Assembly: GCF_003217495.1 (NCBI RefSeq)
Contig: NZ_QJSW01000032.1
Span: 1 to 50,462, forward strand
Length of the DNA stretch: 50,462 nt
Direction: 5' to 3'
Source of the DNA: Paenibacillus barcinonensis
GTDB lineage: Bacteria; Bacillota; Bacilli; Paenibacillales; Paenibacillaceae
Shown here piece after piece: positions 7,266 through 15,961 of the stretch (its first letter is position 1; every line of letters begins with the position of its first letter). The notes beneath the pieces were generated by a model. The model was not told the DNA's origin. It saw only the letters and a program-made list of their open reading frames with translations, and ran no database searches. Made by a program: the position numbers and the translations under genes.

Positions 7266-7751
7266 TTACGTTAATACACCTACATAGAAACCAATGGAGA
7301 TAAACACCACACACCAGACAAATGCGCCAATACCGGATACAAGAACGTATCTGCTCATCGCCATACGGCTCATGCCGGAGAAGCAGCACATCAGATGACG
7401 AATGCCGGGGATGAAATACCCGAGAATGATCGACCAGGATCCATACTTCAGAAACCAGGTCTCCACCCTGCTGAACCGTTTGGCATTTACCCCGATCCAT
7501 TTGCCGTATTTATCAAATAAGGGGCGTCCGGCCTTCCTGCCAATGGTATAACTGAGCAGCCCGCCCGTAAATGCCCCGCCAAAGCTGACCGCAATGGACA
7601 CAGAATAATTCAGAACCGAGATGGAGGCGAGATAACCAACAAAGGTCATCATCACCTCATCCGGAATTGGCATCCCAAAGACACCCAAAGCGAGTAGACC
7701 ATAGATCGCAAAATATCCATATTGACCAATAAATTCTTTAGCAAATTCCAT
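7266..7751 (-). CDS. DedA family membrane protein (YbfM-like)
   Basis: A 161-residue DedA/SNARE-associated membrane protein. Recognisable family segments are GMPIPDEVMMTFVGYLA near residues 26-42, the FGGAFTGGLLSYTIGRKAG reentrant region, and FIPGIRHLMCCFSGMSRM, with the conserved Arg in PGxR. DedA proteins act in membrane lipid homeostasis, and some recycle undecaprenyl phosphate or phosphatidylethanolamine across the membrane. The protein is shorter than typical DedA members (about 200), as is B. subtilis YbfM. It starts 14 nt after pssA, with AAGGAG inside the pssA end. The pssA-ybfM order matches the B. subtilis pssA-ybfM-psd operon; psd is not seen here. Confidence 0.88.
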   Translation of the reverse strand: MEFAKEFIGQYGYFAIYGLLALGVFGMPIPDEVMMTFVGYLASISVLNYSVSIAVSFGGAFTGGLLSYTIGRKAGRPLFDKYGKWIGVNAKRFSRVETWFLKYGSWSIILGYFIPGIRHLMCCFSGMSRMAMSRYVLVSGIGAFVWCVVFISIGFYVGVLT

Positions 7752-7765
7752 TACTGACTCGCTCC

Positions 7766-8311
7766 TTATTTCGGTTCCACAATATCCTTCTCATGAGAGG
7801 GCAGTATTTGCTTCAATGAAGGGAAACGGATTTGGCTAACCATGAGACCAGATAACACAACAATAACAAGATACGCCACACCCGTTGTAAAATAAGGGCT
7901 CCAGAGTGCAAAGAAGGACATTAGCCCCCCTGCAAAAGTAATCGGCATCCCTACAAAACCGCTAATCGGTGTTTTCTGACAGTTATAACGTGCAAGCCGA
8001 AGCGCACCGCACACCGGGAACAATGCCGTTAATGCCATGCCCAGCATACCTACTTCAGTCATTGAATTGAGATACAGAATGAGTACAGGTGCCGTTCCGA
8101 AGGATACTACATCAGCCAGTGAATCCAGCGCCTTGCCAAACTCCCCTTCACAATGCAGCTTGCGTGCCGCATATCCATCGAACAGATCAAAAACCATAGC
8201 TACCCATATCATCGTCACGGCCAGGGAAAACTCGCCATGAATGGCCATAATGACCGCCAGCATTCCTGAACTTAAATTCCCCAAGGTTAAAATAGACGGT
8301 AAAGACTTCAT
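7766..8311 (-). CDS. pssA: CDP-diacylglycerol--serine O-phosphatidyltransferase
   Basis: A 181-residue membrane enzyme that makes phosphatidylserine, the precursor of phosphatidylethanolamine, from CDP-diacylglycerol and L-serine. The CDP-alcohol phosphotransferase signature is complete: Asp42, Asp45-Gly46, Ala49-Arg50, Gly59, Asp63 and Asp67 in the stretch from DLFDGYAAR to ALDSLAD. Several hydrophobic helices follow. GAAAGGAAG lies before the ATG. It is 21 nt downstream of the histidine kinase gene and 14 nt upstream of dedA, so the four genes probably form one transcript; putting pssA behind a two-component system suggests phospholipid synthesis is coupled to an envelope signal. Confidence 0.93.
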   Translation of the reverse strand: MKSLPSILTLGNLSSGMLAVIMAIHGEFSLAVTMIWVAMVFDLFDGYAARKLHCEGEFGKALDSLADVVSFGTAPVLILYLNSMTEVGMLGMALTALFPVCGALRLARYNCQKTPISGFVGMPITFAGGLMSFFALWSPYFTTGVAYLVIVVLSGLMVSQIRFPSLKQILPSHEKDIVEPK

Positions 8312-8332
8312 AAGATTTAACTTCCTTTCATA

Positions 8333-10096
8333 CTAGGCTTTAGGAAATGAAATATAAAAGCGTACGCCATCCGATGTATTCTCTACGCCATACCCGCATC
8401 CGTGCAGATCGAGAATCTGCTTGGAAATAGCCAGCCCCAGACCGGTGCCCCCCATTTTGCGGTTGCGCGAGCGCTCTACACGGTAGAACCTCTCCCATAT
8501 ATATTGCCGTTCCTCTTCTGCAATGTGTTCACCTTTATTTTCAATCGTCACGTGTACACAACCCTCATGCCTGCTGATCTCAATCATTATATCGGTTTGT
8601 GGAATCGCGTGACGTATAGCATTCATTAAAATATTGTAAAATACTTGCTCCAGCTTGCTTCGATCGCCTTCAATACTCTGCTCGGTCGTGGACACCAGCA
8701 CCACCTCGAGCCCTTTATCTTTCAGTTGGGGCCCAAGACGTCCCGCAATATCTTCGATCATGTCATCCAGAGCAATTGCTTCGGTATTGAGCTGAATTGC
8801 CGCGGATTCAAGCCTCACGAGATCAAGCATCTCTTCCACCATATTTTCCATCTTGATGGCCTCGTCAGCAATAATCTCAATATATCGCTCTCGTTTGCCC
8901 TCACTTACCCCGTCTTTCAGACCTTCGGAGTAGCCTTTAATAATGCTGATCGGTGTCTTGAGCTCATGAGACGCATCGGCAAAAAACTTGCGCTGACGCT
9001 GTTCAATCTGCTGCTTCAGCTCCATATCGGTACGCATCTGGTCATTGGCCTGCTTCAGTTCCTCCAGCGTCTGGCCGAGTGTACTTGATAAAGCATTCAG
9101 ACTGTCCGAAAGACTGCCTATCTCATCCTTACGTCGAATGGATGATTTCACTGTAAAGTCCAGCGTGGACATCTTCTTGGCTACATGGTTCAAGGCCAGA
9201 AGCGGCTTCGTTATGAATCGTGATAAAAGAAGTGCAAGCAACAATATCAGCACAAATGCTCCGATACCGAAATACCCGTAAAATAAGCGTGTAGCTTCAT
9301 TCGCCTCCCGCATCTCCTGCAACGAGGTTAAAGAGAAGATTAGCTGTTGCTCTGCCCCTGCACGATGTACCGGAGCAATGGTGATAACGTTGCGGACACC
9401 ACTCCAGCTGTCCACCCATTCTTCATTGAGCATCTTTCCGCTGGACAACACCTTCTGATCCTCTGCCGACAACGGAAATCTACTGTCGAGCGCCTGCACA
9501 AGCAGGCCTTGTCTTTGACTCCAGGTAGCGAGATCTGGAAGCACAATCTCTGTTAATACCCCGGTCCATTCCTGCACAGGCAGTAGTGATTCCTGAAAGC
9601 TTTCGGTTCCCCATGCAGTCGAAGCCCCGTCCTGAATTTTAAATGGATATACCATCGACTCAGGAGCGCTCTGATCACTTGAAGGCCCCTTCACGGTCAG
9701 CTTTTGTCCAAATTTCAGATGCGACCTGATCCAGCCGGCGTTCTCGCTATTGATAAACAAAGACAGTGATACCTTGACATGCTTGCCGTCTTCCTGTAAC
9801 AGCGTAATGTGAAAAGGATCGTTCACCAGCCTGCCTGTGCTTGTCAGAATGACAAGATGGGACTGATTTTGACGCATGAATTTGCCCGTTTCTTTGGCAA
9901 GCTGCAGATCACTCCAGCGGCTGGAGGAATACTGCTGTTCAAACTTGGACAGCTTTTTTTTCATACTGCTGATCTTCTGATGCTGATAAAAATCGGGGAA
10001 CCAGATCAGCTGGGCAAGTACCGTTGTTCCGTATAATACAAGCAGAAATCCGGCCATGACCAGAAACAACTTCATCGTTACGCCGTTTTTTCTCAT
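8333..10096 (-). CDS. Sensor histidine kinase with extracellular sensor and HAMP
   Basis: A 587-residue membrane kinase. A helix at residues 10-32 and another at 271-294 flank an extracytoplasmic region of about 240 residues that I cannot assign to a named sensor family. HAMP follows at about 295-348, then the HisKA dimerisation helix with phospho-acceptor His377 in FFADASHELKTP, the N box with Asn492, and the G box GGTGLGLA at 549-556. Its start ATG overlaps the response regulator stop (ATGA), so the two are translationally coupled and form a cognate pair. The large external domain suggests sensing of an envelope-acting ligand. Confidence 0.95.
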   Translation of the reverse strand: MRKNGVTMKLFLVMAGFLLVLYGTTVLAQLIWFPDFYQHQKISSMKKKLSKFEQQYSSSRWSDLQLAKETGKFMRQNQSHLVILTSTGRLVNDPFHITLLQEDGKHVKVSLSLFINSENAGWIRSHLKFGQKLTVKGPSSDQSAPESMVYPFKIQDGASTAWGTESFQESLLPVQEWTGVLTEIVLPDLATWSQRQGLLVQALDSRFPLSAEDQKVLSSGKMLNEEWVDSWSGVRNVITIAPVHRAGAEQQLIFSLTSLQEMREANEATRLFYGYFGIGAFVLILLLALLLSRFITKPLLALNHVAKKMSTLDFTVKSSIRRKDEIGSLSDSLNALSSTLGQTLEELKQANDQMRTDMELKQQIEQRQRKFFADASHELKTPISIIKGYSEGLKDGVSEGKRERYIEIIADEAIKMENMVEEMLDLVRLESAAIQLNTEAIALDDMIEDIAGRLGPQLKDKGLEVVLVSTTEQSIEGDRSKLEQVFYNILMNAIRHAIPQTDIMIEISRHEGCVHVTIENKGEHIAEEERQYIWERFYRVERSRNRKMGGTGLGLAISKQILDLHGCGYGVENTSDGVRFYISFPKA

Positions 10097-10773
10097 GTCT
10101 CGGCCTCAAAACGATACCCCGTACCAATGACGGTACGAATACATTTCGCTTCATCGCCCAGTTTGCTGCGGAGCTTTTTGATGTGAGTATCCACGACACG
10201 GGAGTCACCTTCAAAGTCAAATCCCCATACCCGATTCAATATCGCTTCCCGGGACAGAACGATACCGGCATTTCGAGCGAGATAGAGAAGCAGATCATAC
10301 TCCTTTGGGGCAAGCTCTACCTCTACCCCGCTGATCTCCAAACGTCGGGCCCACGGATCAAGCGTAACCTCGCCGAAGCGAATAATACCCTGCTCTCTCC
10401 CGATTGCACCTTCCACTCGTTTCATCAGCGTTTCAGCCCGTGCAACCAGGACACGAGGACTGAACGGCTTGGTGACGTAATCGTCAACCCCTAGCTGGAA
10501 GCCATGGATTTTATCATCATCCTCTGATCTTGCGGTAAGCATGATAATAGGTACGGTGGAAGTGGCACGAATATGACCGCATAATGTCCACCCGTCCATT
10601 TCAGGCATCAATACATCCAGAATGACCAGATCAACCTGGTGCTGGGCAAGCTGCTCCAATGCCTGCACCCCATCCTCAGCTTCAATGACATTCCATTTTT
10701 CTTTTATAAAATAATCGGCCACAATCTCTCGAATGCGGCTTTCGTCTTCTACCAGCAGCACGGTTCTGACCAT
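10093..10773 (-). CDS. OmpR-family response regulator
   Basis: A 226-residue DNA-binding response regulator. The receiver domain (residues 1-118) has the acidic pair ED at 9-10, phospho-acceptor Asp53 in VILDVLMPE, and Lys102 in the TKPF motif. The OmpR/PhoB winged helix covers about 130-225, including YDLLLYLARNAG and RVVDTHIKKLRSKLG. AGAAGGAGAG precedes the ATG. It is the first gene of the operon RR-HK-pssA-dedA and probably controls that operon itself: two adjacent 11-bp direct repeats lie 41-62 bp upstream of the start codon. Confidence 0.95.
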   Translation of the reverse strand: MVRTVLLVEDESRIREIVADYFIKEKWNVIEAEDGVQALEQLAQHQVDLVILDVLMPEMDGWTLCGHIRATSTVPIIMLTARSEDDDKIHGFQLGVDDYVTKPFSPRVLVARAETLMKRVEGAIGREQGIIRFGEVTLDPWARRLEISGVEVELAPKEYDLLLYLARNAGIVLSREAILNRVWGFDFEGDSRVVDTHIKKLRSKLGDEAKCIRTVIGTGYRFEAET

Positions 10774-10803
10774 GACCGACTCTCCTTCTCGATTTCTTAC
10801 ATT

Positions 10804-10835
10804 AACATACCTGCTTCATGTGTCGTTCATGTGTC
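10804..10835 (-). promoter_or_regulatory. Putative response-regulator box and promoter
   Basis: Two adjacent 11-bp direct repeats, CTTCATGTGTC at 10814-10824 and GTTCATGTGTC at 10825-10835 (10 of 11 bases identical), lie upstream of the response regulator. Read on the minus strand they are GACACATGAAC and GACACATGAAG. Directly downstream is a possible -10, TATGTT (10804-10809). The -35 position falls inside the distal repeat, as in promoters activated by OmpR-family dimers, which bind head-to-tail repeats one helical turn apart. The link to this regulator is inference from position. Confidence 0.5.
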
Positions 10836-10940
10836 CTGAAGTATCCATATCCATCCAGTTACATACAGCGTTCAGCTTCACCATATATACGATTAATATA
10901 TACCAAAAGTTACTATTTTTTATCAAAAAGAACAGAAAAA

Positions 10941-10977
10941 AAGAAGAGGCCAACAAGCAATGCACTGTTTGTTGACC
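10941..10977 (-). terminator. Possible terminator after pdxK
   Basis: On the minus strand GG-CAACAA pairs with TTGTTG-CC and is followed by TCTTCTTTTTTT. It lies about 95 nt beyond the pdxK stop. The stem contains a mismatch and the T run is delayed, so confidence is modest. Confidence 0.4.
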
Positions 10978-11070
10978 GCTCCTTAGATGAAATTTGGTGA
11001 ATGCTATTATCATCATAAACGATGACGCAGCAGGTATCCTTACGTGAAAACCCTGCCTCCATGACGATAA

Positions 11071-11883
11071 TTAACGTTGATGCTCCAGACGATGGGCAAC
11101 ATGAAGTGTAGGTCCAACAAAGCGGTTCAACGGGAATCCACCAGCAATAGCTTTCGTTACAAAGGCTTTCCCTTCACGCACAGCTTCTTTCACGGACAGA
11201 CCTTTGGCCAAACCTGCGGTAATGGCAGCGGAGGTTGTACATCCTGCACCGTGCGTATACCCGGAACCAACAACATCAGCTTCAAACCATTCATAGTTTG
11301 TACCATCATAAAGCAGATCCATCGCTTTACCGGGGTTAATCACACCACGGTCTTTGATCAGTACATGTTTGGCACCATGAGCATGAATGGTCGCTGCAGC
11401 AGCTTCCATCTGCTCCTTGGAACGAATCGGGCCACTCTTCGCCAGCTGGGAAGCCTCGAACAGATTCGGCGTTACGAGATCTGCACCTGGCAGCAGAAAT
11501 TCAATCATCGCTTCCGTGTTTTCCGGCTGCAGCACTTCATCTGTACCTTTGCAGACCATAACCGGATCAATAACGATCTGTGGCAGACCACTGCGGCGAA
11601 TATGTTTGGCGACAAGCTCAATGATATCGACTGAACCGAGCATGCCCGTTTTCATTGCATCAAAACCAATTCCGTCCAGAACGGTACGAAGCTGAGCCTC
11701 GACCACATTCAACTCTACAGGAAATACCTGGTGATCCCATGTTTCAGGCTCCATGGAAACAACTGTTGTCAATACGGTCATCCCGTATACACCCAGCTCC
11801 TGGAATGTTTTCAAATCCGCTTGAATACCTGCACCGCCGCTCGTATCTGAACCTGCGATGGTCAACGTTTTAGGAATAGTCAT
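11071..11883 (-). CDS. pdxK: Pyridoxal/pyridoxine kinase, ThiD-like
   Basis: A 270-residue cytoplasmic ribokinase-fold enzyme resembling B. subtilis PdxK more than its ThiD. It phosphorylates pyridoxal-type vitamers, with hydroxymethylpyrimidine kinase activity possible. The N-terminal TIAGSDTSGGAGIQADLKTF holds the substrate-binding Gly/Ser loop. VIDPVMVCKGTDE near residue 105 and VTPNLFEASQL near 138 are conserved in the family. The anion-hole motif HGAGC at 211-215 carries the Cys that PdxK uses in catalysis. GAAGGAG lies before the ATG. It appears monocistronic, between the two-component operon and degV. Confidence 0.88.
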   Translation of the reverse strand: MTIPKTLTIAGSDTSGGAGIQADLKTFQELGVYGMTVLTTVVSMEPETWDHQVFPVELNVVEAQLRTVLDGIGFDAMKTGMLGSVDIIELVAKHIRRSGLPQIVIDPVMVCKGTDEVLQPENTEAMIEFLLPGADLVTPNLFEASQLAKSGPIRSKEQMEAAAATIHAHGAKHVLIKDRGVINPGKAMDLLYDGTNYEWFEADVVGSGYTHGAGCTTSAAITAGLAKGLSVKEAVREGKAFVTKAIAGGFPLNRFVGPTLHVAHRLEHQR

Positions 11884-12009
11884 GGTCGTTCTAATCTCCT
11901 TCGTGTTTCAGTTGACACTATCCTATCCCTTGTACGAGCGGATGTCAATGGCATGTCAAGCCATGCCGCGCATGGTTTTCAGTTTGATGAACATGGCAGG
12001 GATAGAACC

Positions 12010-12061
12010 AAAAAAACCTGACCAGACAGGCACTTGAACTTTCAAGTGTGCTGGATCAGGT
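12010..12061 (-). terminator. Strong intrinsic terminator after degV
   Basis: On the minus strand ACCTGATCCAG pairs with CTGG(T)CAGGT through an imperfect outer stem with an inner ACTTGAA/TTCAAGT hairpin, followed by seven T. It starts about 30 nt after the degV stop. Confidence 0.85.
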
Positions 12062-12091
12062 GGGTATAGGATTCCTTATTCGTTCAATGCC

Positions 12092-12934
12092 CTATGCTTT
12101 ATCACTGCGAATCCAGCACAGCCCTATGGTACCGGCGCCAGCATGAATACTTACGACTGGAATAAACGGCATGATCTCCGTCTTCAGGCGAGGCAGCAGC
12201 TCCGTAATCTGCTGTTTGATGGTGTGAGCCTCCTCATGATTGTTCGCATGCATGATGCACACATGTTTGACCTTCTCCATGTCCTTCTTCAGCATATCAA
12301 GCATACGCTCTTTCGTGCGTCTAAACGTGCGGATCTTCTCATTCACGACCACCTTGCCCTCTTCGAACCGAAGCAACAGATGAATCTTGAGCAGTTGGCT
12401 TATAATCAGCTGTGTTCCAGTCACACGCCCGCTACGGTGAAGATTTTGAAGACTCGCAGGGATCAGGTAAAACGACATGTTATCAATCATCTGTTCAATA
12501 TTGGCTTTGATCTCGGAGGGAGAGCACCCCTGCTTCTGCCATTCCAGCCCTTGCATGATCATCTCGCGAAGAGGATAGGCTCCTGCTCTTGAATCAATTG
12601 CGGTTACCTTCACACCTGCAATCTCCGCAGCCTGCATTGAGGTATGGAGTGTTCCGCTAAGTGCAGTGGAGCAATGAATCGTAATGATCTCATCGTACTC
12701 GCCTTGAAGTGACTCATACAGCTCAATAAATTCACCAATTGGCGGCTGTGAGCTGCTCGAGCGGGAAGATGCCTCCAGCTTCGCATAGAACATATCCGAT
12801 GAGATTTCCTCGGTTTCCCGGTAACATTCCTCGCCAAATACGATGCGCAGCGGCACGATGTAGATATGATTTTGCTCCGCAAACGCGGAATCCAGTGTAC
12901 TGGTGCTGTCGGTGACCCATGCAATTTTCTTCAT
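12092..12934 (-). CDS. DegV family fatty-acid-binding protein
   Basis: A 280-residue cytoplasmic DegV/FakB protein, a family that binds a fatty acid and in many Firmicutes presents it to the fatty acid kinase FakA. The N-terminal AWVTDSTSTLD is the diagnostic start. IHCSTALSGTLHTSMQAAE and TAIDSRAGAYPLREMIMQG line the lipid site, and VVSIHAGAGTIGLCW ends the protein in the usual way. An upstream in-frame start is rejected because AGAAGG precedes the ATG at 12934. Neither fakA nor another lipid gene is adjacent, so the in vivo ligand is unknown. Confidence 0.92.
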   Translation of the reverse strand: MKKIAWVTDSTSTLDSAFAEQNHIYIVPLRIVFGEECYRETEEISSDMFYAKLEASSRSSSSQPPIGEFIELYESLQGEYDEIITIHCSTALSGTLHTSMQAAEIAGVKVTAIDSRAGAYPLREMIMQGLEWQKQGCSPSEIKANIEQMIDNMSFYLIPASLQNLHRSGRVTGTQLIISQLLKIHLLLRFEEGKVVVNEKIRTFRRTKERMLDMLKKDMEKVKHVCIMHANNHEEAHTIKQQITELLPRLKTEIMPFIPVVSIHAGAGTIGLCWIRSDKA

Positions 12935-13137
12935 GACATCCTTCTCTCTTGCCGGGTTGTTCGTTCTGTATCCTACTAACGTCAGGCACATGCCCGGCGG
13001 TTATTTAAAATTTTAATATAAACAATTGTAAACGCTTGCCTGTCTAACCCCTTCATTATAAAGTCATTCATCCCCGAATGTCTTGTGGCACATTCATGAA
13101 CAATACCTTATATTCCAGTATTCGTAAAAAAAATGTC

Positions 13138-13166
13138 TTGCCTGTGAAGGAATAAATTGGTATGCT
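13138..13166 (+). promoter_or_regulatory. Probable promoter of the ABC exporter operon
   Basis: TTGCCT at 13138-13143 and TATGCT at 13161-13166 are spaced by 17 bp, about 75 bp before the first permease start. The rest of the 12935-13240 gap holds no recognisable gene. Confidence 0.5.
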
Positions 13167-13240
13167 GTTGTCCTTCTCTCTTTTTCGCCTTGACTGAAGT
13201 GAACGGGTCCGCCGTTCAATCCACTTATCGGAGGTGTCAT

Positions 13241-14017
13241 ATGCTTTATTTTACGTTGGCTTCCAAGGCCTACGCACGAAACCTGCAATATCGCGGGGCA
13301 CACTTGGTACATAACCTGGCAAGCGCCATGTTTGGCTACATGTATGCTTGTCTCTGGATCGGCATCGGGGCCGACCACCAGCTTGGAGAATACGGAGTAC
13401 AGGGCATGATCAGCTACATTGCATTCACCCAATCAGCACTCTGGATCTCAGGGTTCATGACCAACGGACTAGGCATCCCGCTCAGTGTCAGGACAGGGCA
13501 GATTGCACTGGATCTCATGCGTCCGGTACATCTGTTCTTCCACCTGATGGCACGGGAATGGGGGCAGATCGCCTACCAGTTCGTGTACAAAAGTCTTCCC
13601 ATCTACCTGCTCTACTCCATCGTTTTTTCCCTGAAATGGCCTTCAGAGGCCTGGACATTCGCATATGCCGCACTTGCCCTTGCCGGCGCCGCATACTTGT
13701 CCATCTGTATGAATTACATTATTGGTGTCACATCCATGTGGACCACAGAGTCATCCTGGCTGCACTGGGCCAATCATGCGCTAATGAACCTGATGGCCGG
13801 CTTCTTTATTCCGCTGGAATGGCTACCGAAGTGGCTGGAACAACTGGCCTGGCTGTCCCCTTATCCATTTTTACTTTATGTTCCTACCCGAATTTATCTA
13901 GGCTTTGAGGATGGCTCCTTGCTCTGGGGAACCTTGCTTTGGTGTGTGTTCATGACACTGCTCTGCCTCGTTATAACCAAAGTATTACGTCGTAAAGTGG
14001 AGGTGCAGGGCGGATGA
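13241..14017 (+). CDS. ABC-2 type transporter permease (COG4587-like)
   Basis: A 258-residue membrane protein with about six helices, of the ABC-2 permease type found with the COG4586 ATPase. Characteristic segments are YMYACLWIGIG, LWISGFMTNGLG, LDLMRPVHLFFHLMAREWGQIAYQ with the coupling helix, and the MAGFFIPLEWLPKWLEQLAWLSPYPF segment that ends most members. The upstream open frame is discarded because CGGAGG lies 6 nt before the ATG at 13241. It overlaps the next permease by ATGA, showing translational coupling. The exported substrate of this transporter class is not established. Confidence 0.88.
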   Translation: MLYFTLASKAYARNLQYRGAHLVHNLASAMFGYMYACLWIGIGADHQLGEYGVQGMISYIAFTQSALWISGFMTNGLGIPLSVRTGQIALDLMRPVHLFFHLMAREWGQIAYQFVYKSLPIYLLYSIVFSLKWPSEAWTFAYAALALAGAAYLSICMNYIIGVTSMWTTESSWLHWANHALMNLMAGFFIPLEWLPKWLEQLAWLSPYPFLLYVPTRIYLGFEDGSLLWGTLLWCVFMTLLCLVITKVLRRKVEVQGG

Positions 14018-14814
14018 AGCAAGTTTCCTGGTTTCATTTGTATAAAATACTCATTCGCACAAGCATCCGCAGCCGGATGCAATATAAATTCAATTTTGTG
14101 CTAGGGGCTATTCTGGCCGCACTTATTCAAATTTCCGAGTTTCTGATGGTCGCACTGGTGCTGCACAAGTTCGGCGCGATCAAGGGCTGGTCGTTACATG
14201 AGGTCGGTTATCTCTTCGCTATCATGACATTATCCAAAACGCTGTACCGTACATTCGGCAACGAGGTGCATCATCTGGAAAAATATCTGGTAGGCGGTGA
14301 ACTGGATCAATTGCTGACACGCCCCATGCCCGTACTGCTCGCACTACTGCCACAAAATTTTCGCCTGATGGTGGGTGAAGTGCTTCAGGGCGGATTTATT
14401 CTCTGCTGGTCGCTGTCGGGAATGATGAACAGCGGGCAGATCGGATGGACGGTCATTCCACTCTCCTTGTTTGTTATCGTAACGGGGGCCATCATACTTT
14501 TTTCCATCGGACTCGCTACAGCAACAATTGGTTTCTGGACAACACGTATCGAGGAACTGCAGGTCATCACAGAGGATGCCGCCCGTACAGCGGCTCAATA
14601 CCCGCTCACACTTTATCCCAAATGGATGTCCAGTCTGCTGCTCATCGTTATTCCCGTGGGCTTCGTCAACTATATTCCGGCACTCTACCTGCTGCGCGGT
14701 GAAGGCGGTGCTTGGGTGCTGGCACTGATTGCTGCAATAGCTCTATTATGCTTGGCCGCAAGTTTACGGTTCTGGGCCTTCGGCATGACCAAATATCAGA
14801 GTACAGGCAGTTAG
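14014..14814 (+). CDS. ABC-2 type transporter permease (COG3694-like)
   Basis: A 266-residue membrane permease with about six helices, the second half of the membrane channel. Segments such as FVLGAILAALIQISEFLMVALVL, VGYLFAIMTLSKTLYRTFGNEVHHLE, GGELDQLLTRPMPVL and the ending GFVNYIPALYLL are typical. The GELDQLLTRP loop is the cytoplasmic coupling element facing the ATPase. Its ATG overlaps the stop of the previous permease. The two permeases share the LLTRP/LMRP-type loop, so they probably form a heterodimer. Confidence 0.88.
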   Translation: MKQVSWFHLYKILIRTSIRSRMQYKFNFVLGAILAALIQISEFLMVALVLHKFGAIKGWSLHEVGYLFAIMTLSKTLYRTFGNEVHHLEKYLVGGELDQLLTRPMPVLLALLPQNFRLMVGEVLQGGFILCWSLSGMMNSGQIGWTVIPLSLFVIVTGAIILFSIGLATATIGFWTTRIEELQVITEDAARTAAQYPLTLYPKWMSSLLLIVIPVGFVNYIPALYLLRGEGGAWVLALIAAIALLCLAASLRFWAFGMTKYQSTGS

Positions 14815-14877
14815 TTTATTGAAATCAGTTTGAATTTATTTAATCGAAGTCAGTTAAAACAAGGAGGCGAAACACAG

Positions 14878-15852
14878 ATGAATATGATTACGGCACGCCA
14901 TCTGCAAAAAGAGTTCAAAACCCCTGTCGTGCGGGAAGGACGCTTCTCAGGGGTGCGCACCTTGTTTTCACGCCAGGTTGTGACCAAAGAAGCGGTACGA
15001 GATATCAGCTTTGATATCCGGCAAGGTGAATTTGTCGGTTATATCGGCCCGAATGGGGCTGGTAAATCAACCACGATCAAAATGCTGACAGGCATTCTTC
15101 ACCCCACTGCGGGTGAGGTGCGGCTGGGCGGCATGAATCCACATGAGGAACGGCGCAGGACAGTGCGAAAGCTCGGGGTCGTTTTTGGACAGCGCAGCCA
15201 GCTCTGGTGGGACTTACCCGTGAAGGATTCGTATGATATTTTGGCAGAAATGTACGGCGTAAGTGCCGAGATCAAAAGAAAACGGCTGTCCCAGTTCGCT
15301 GAACTGCTGGACCTCGAATCGTTCTGGGCAACCCCCGTTCGCAAGCTCTCCCTCGGGCAGCGGATGCGAGCGGATCTGGCAGCGTCCATGCTGCATGATC
15401 CGGAGCTGCTTTTCCTTGACGAGCCTACGATTGGGCTGGACGTAAACGCCAAGCGGAACATTCGCCAGTTTCTGCGCACATTAAATGAAGAGTTTGGCAA
15501 AACCATTCTGCTCACCACCCACGATATGGATGATATCGAACAGTTATGCAGCCGCGTTATGGTCATCAACCATGGGCAGCTGACCTATGACGGTACGATC
15601 TCCTCCCTGCGGGATACCATCGGCCTGCCTACCATGATCCGTGTTGCCTTCCGTGGACAGATTCAGCTGCCGAATACGCTGCCTTCTGCCATTCAGGTTA
15701 CAAGCATGGACGATCAGGTGCTGACTGCACTGGTAAATCGGAAGGAATGGCGTACGATGGACATTCTGAAGGAGCTGGAGCAGTGGGGAGAGATTGACGA
15801 TATCGAGATGAAGGAACCAGACTTTGAGGATGTGATTCACAACGTATATTGA
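14878..15852 (+). CDS. ABC transporter ATP-binding protein (COG4586)
   Basis: A 324-residue ATPase that should energise the two upstream permeases. Walker A is GPNGAGKST at 57-65, the Q loop is VVFGQRSQLWWDLP around Gln105 (its QLWWDLP is typical of COG4586), the signature is LSLGQRMR at 157-164, Walker B is LLFLDEPT at 177-184, and the switch His is in TTHDMDD. A C-terminal domain of about 90 residues follows. The start ATG at 14878 is chosen because AAGGAGG precedes it; an in-frame start 16 codons upstream has no good site. It follows the second permease by 63 nt and completes the exporter operon. Confidence 0.92.
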   Translation: MNMITARHLQKEFKTPVVREGRFSGVRTLFSRQVVTKEAVRDISFDIRQGEFVGYIGPNGAGKSTTIKMLTGILHPTAGEVRLGGMNPHEERRRTVRKLGVVFGQRSQLWWDLPVKDSYDILAEMYGVSAEIKRKRLSQFAELLDLESFWATPVRKLSLGQRMRADLAASMLHDPELLFLDEPTIGLDVNAKRNIRQFLRTLNEEFGKTILLTTHDMDDIEQLCSRVMVINHGQLTYDGTISSLRDTIGLPTMIRVAFRGQIQLPNTLPSAIQVTSMDDQVLTALVNRKEWRTMDILKELEQWGEIDDIEMKEPDFEDVIHNVY

Positions 15853-15961
15853 TGATTAGTCCAGGTTTGGCCTATTTTATAGTGAAACGGGATACAGGCC
15901 TGTTCGAACGCCGTTACAAGAAAGCAGGACATGACGTACTGTAGTAACGGAGGTGAGGATC

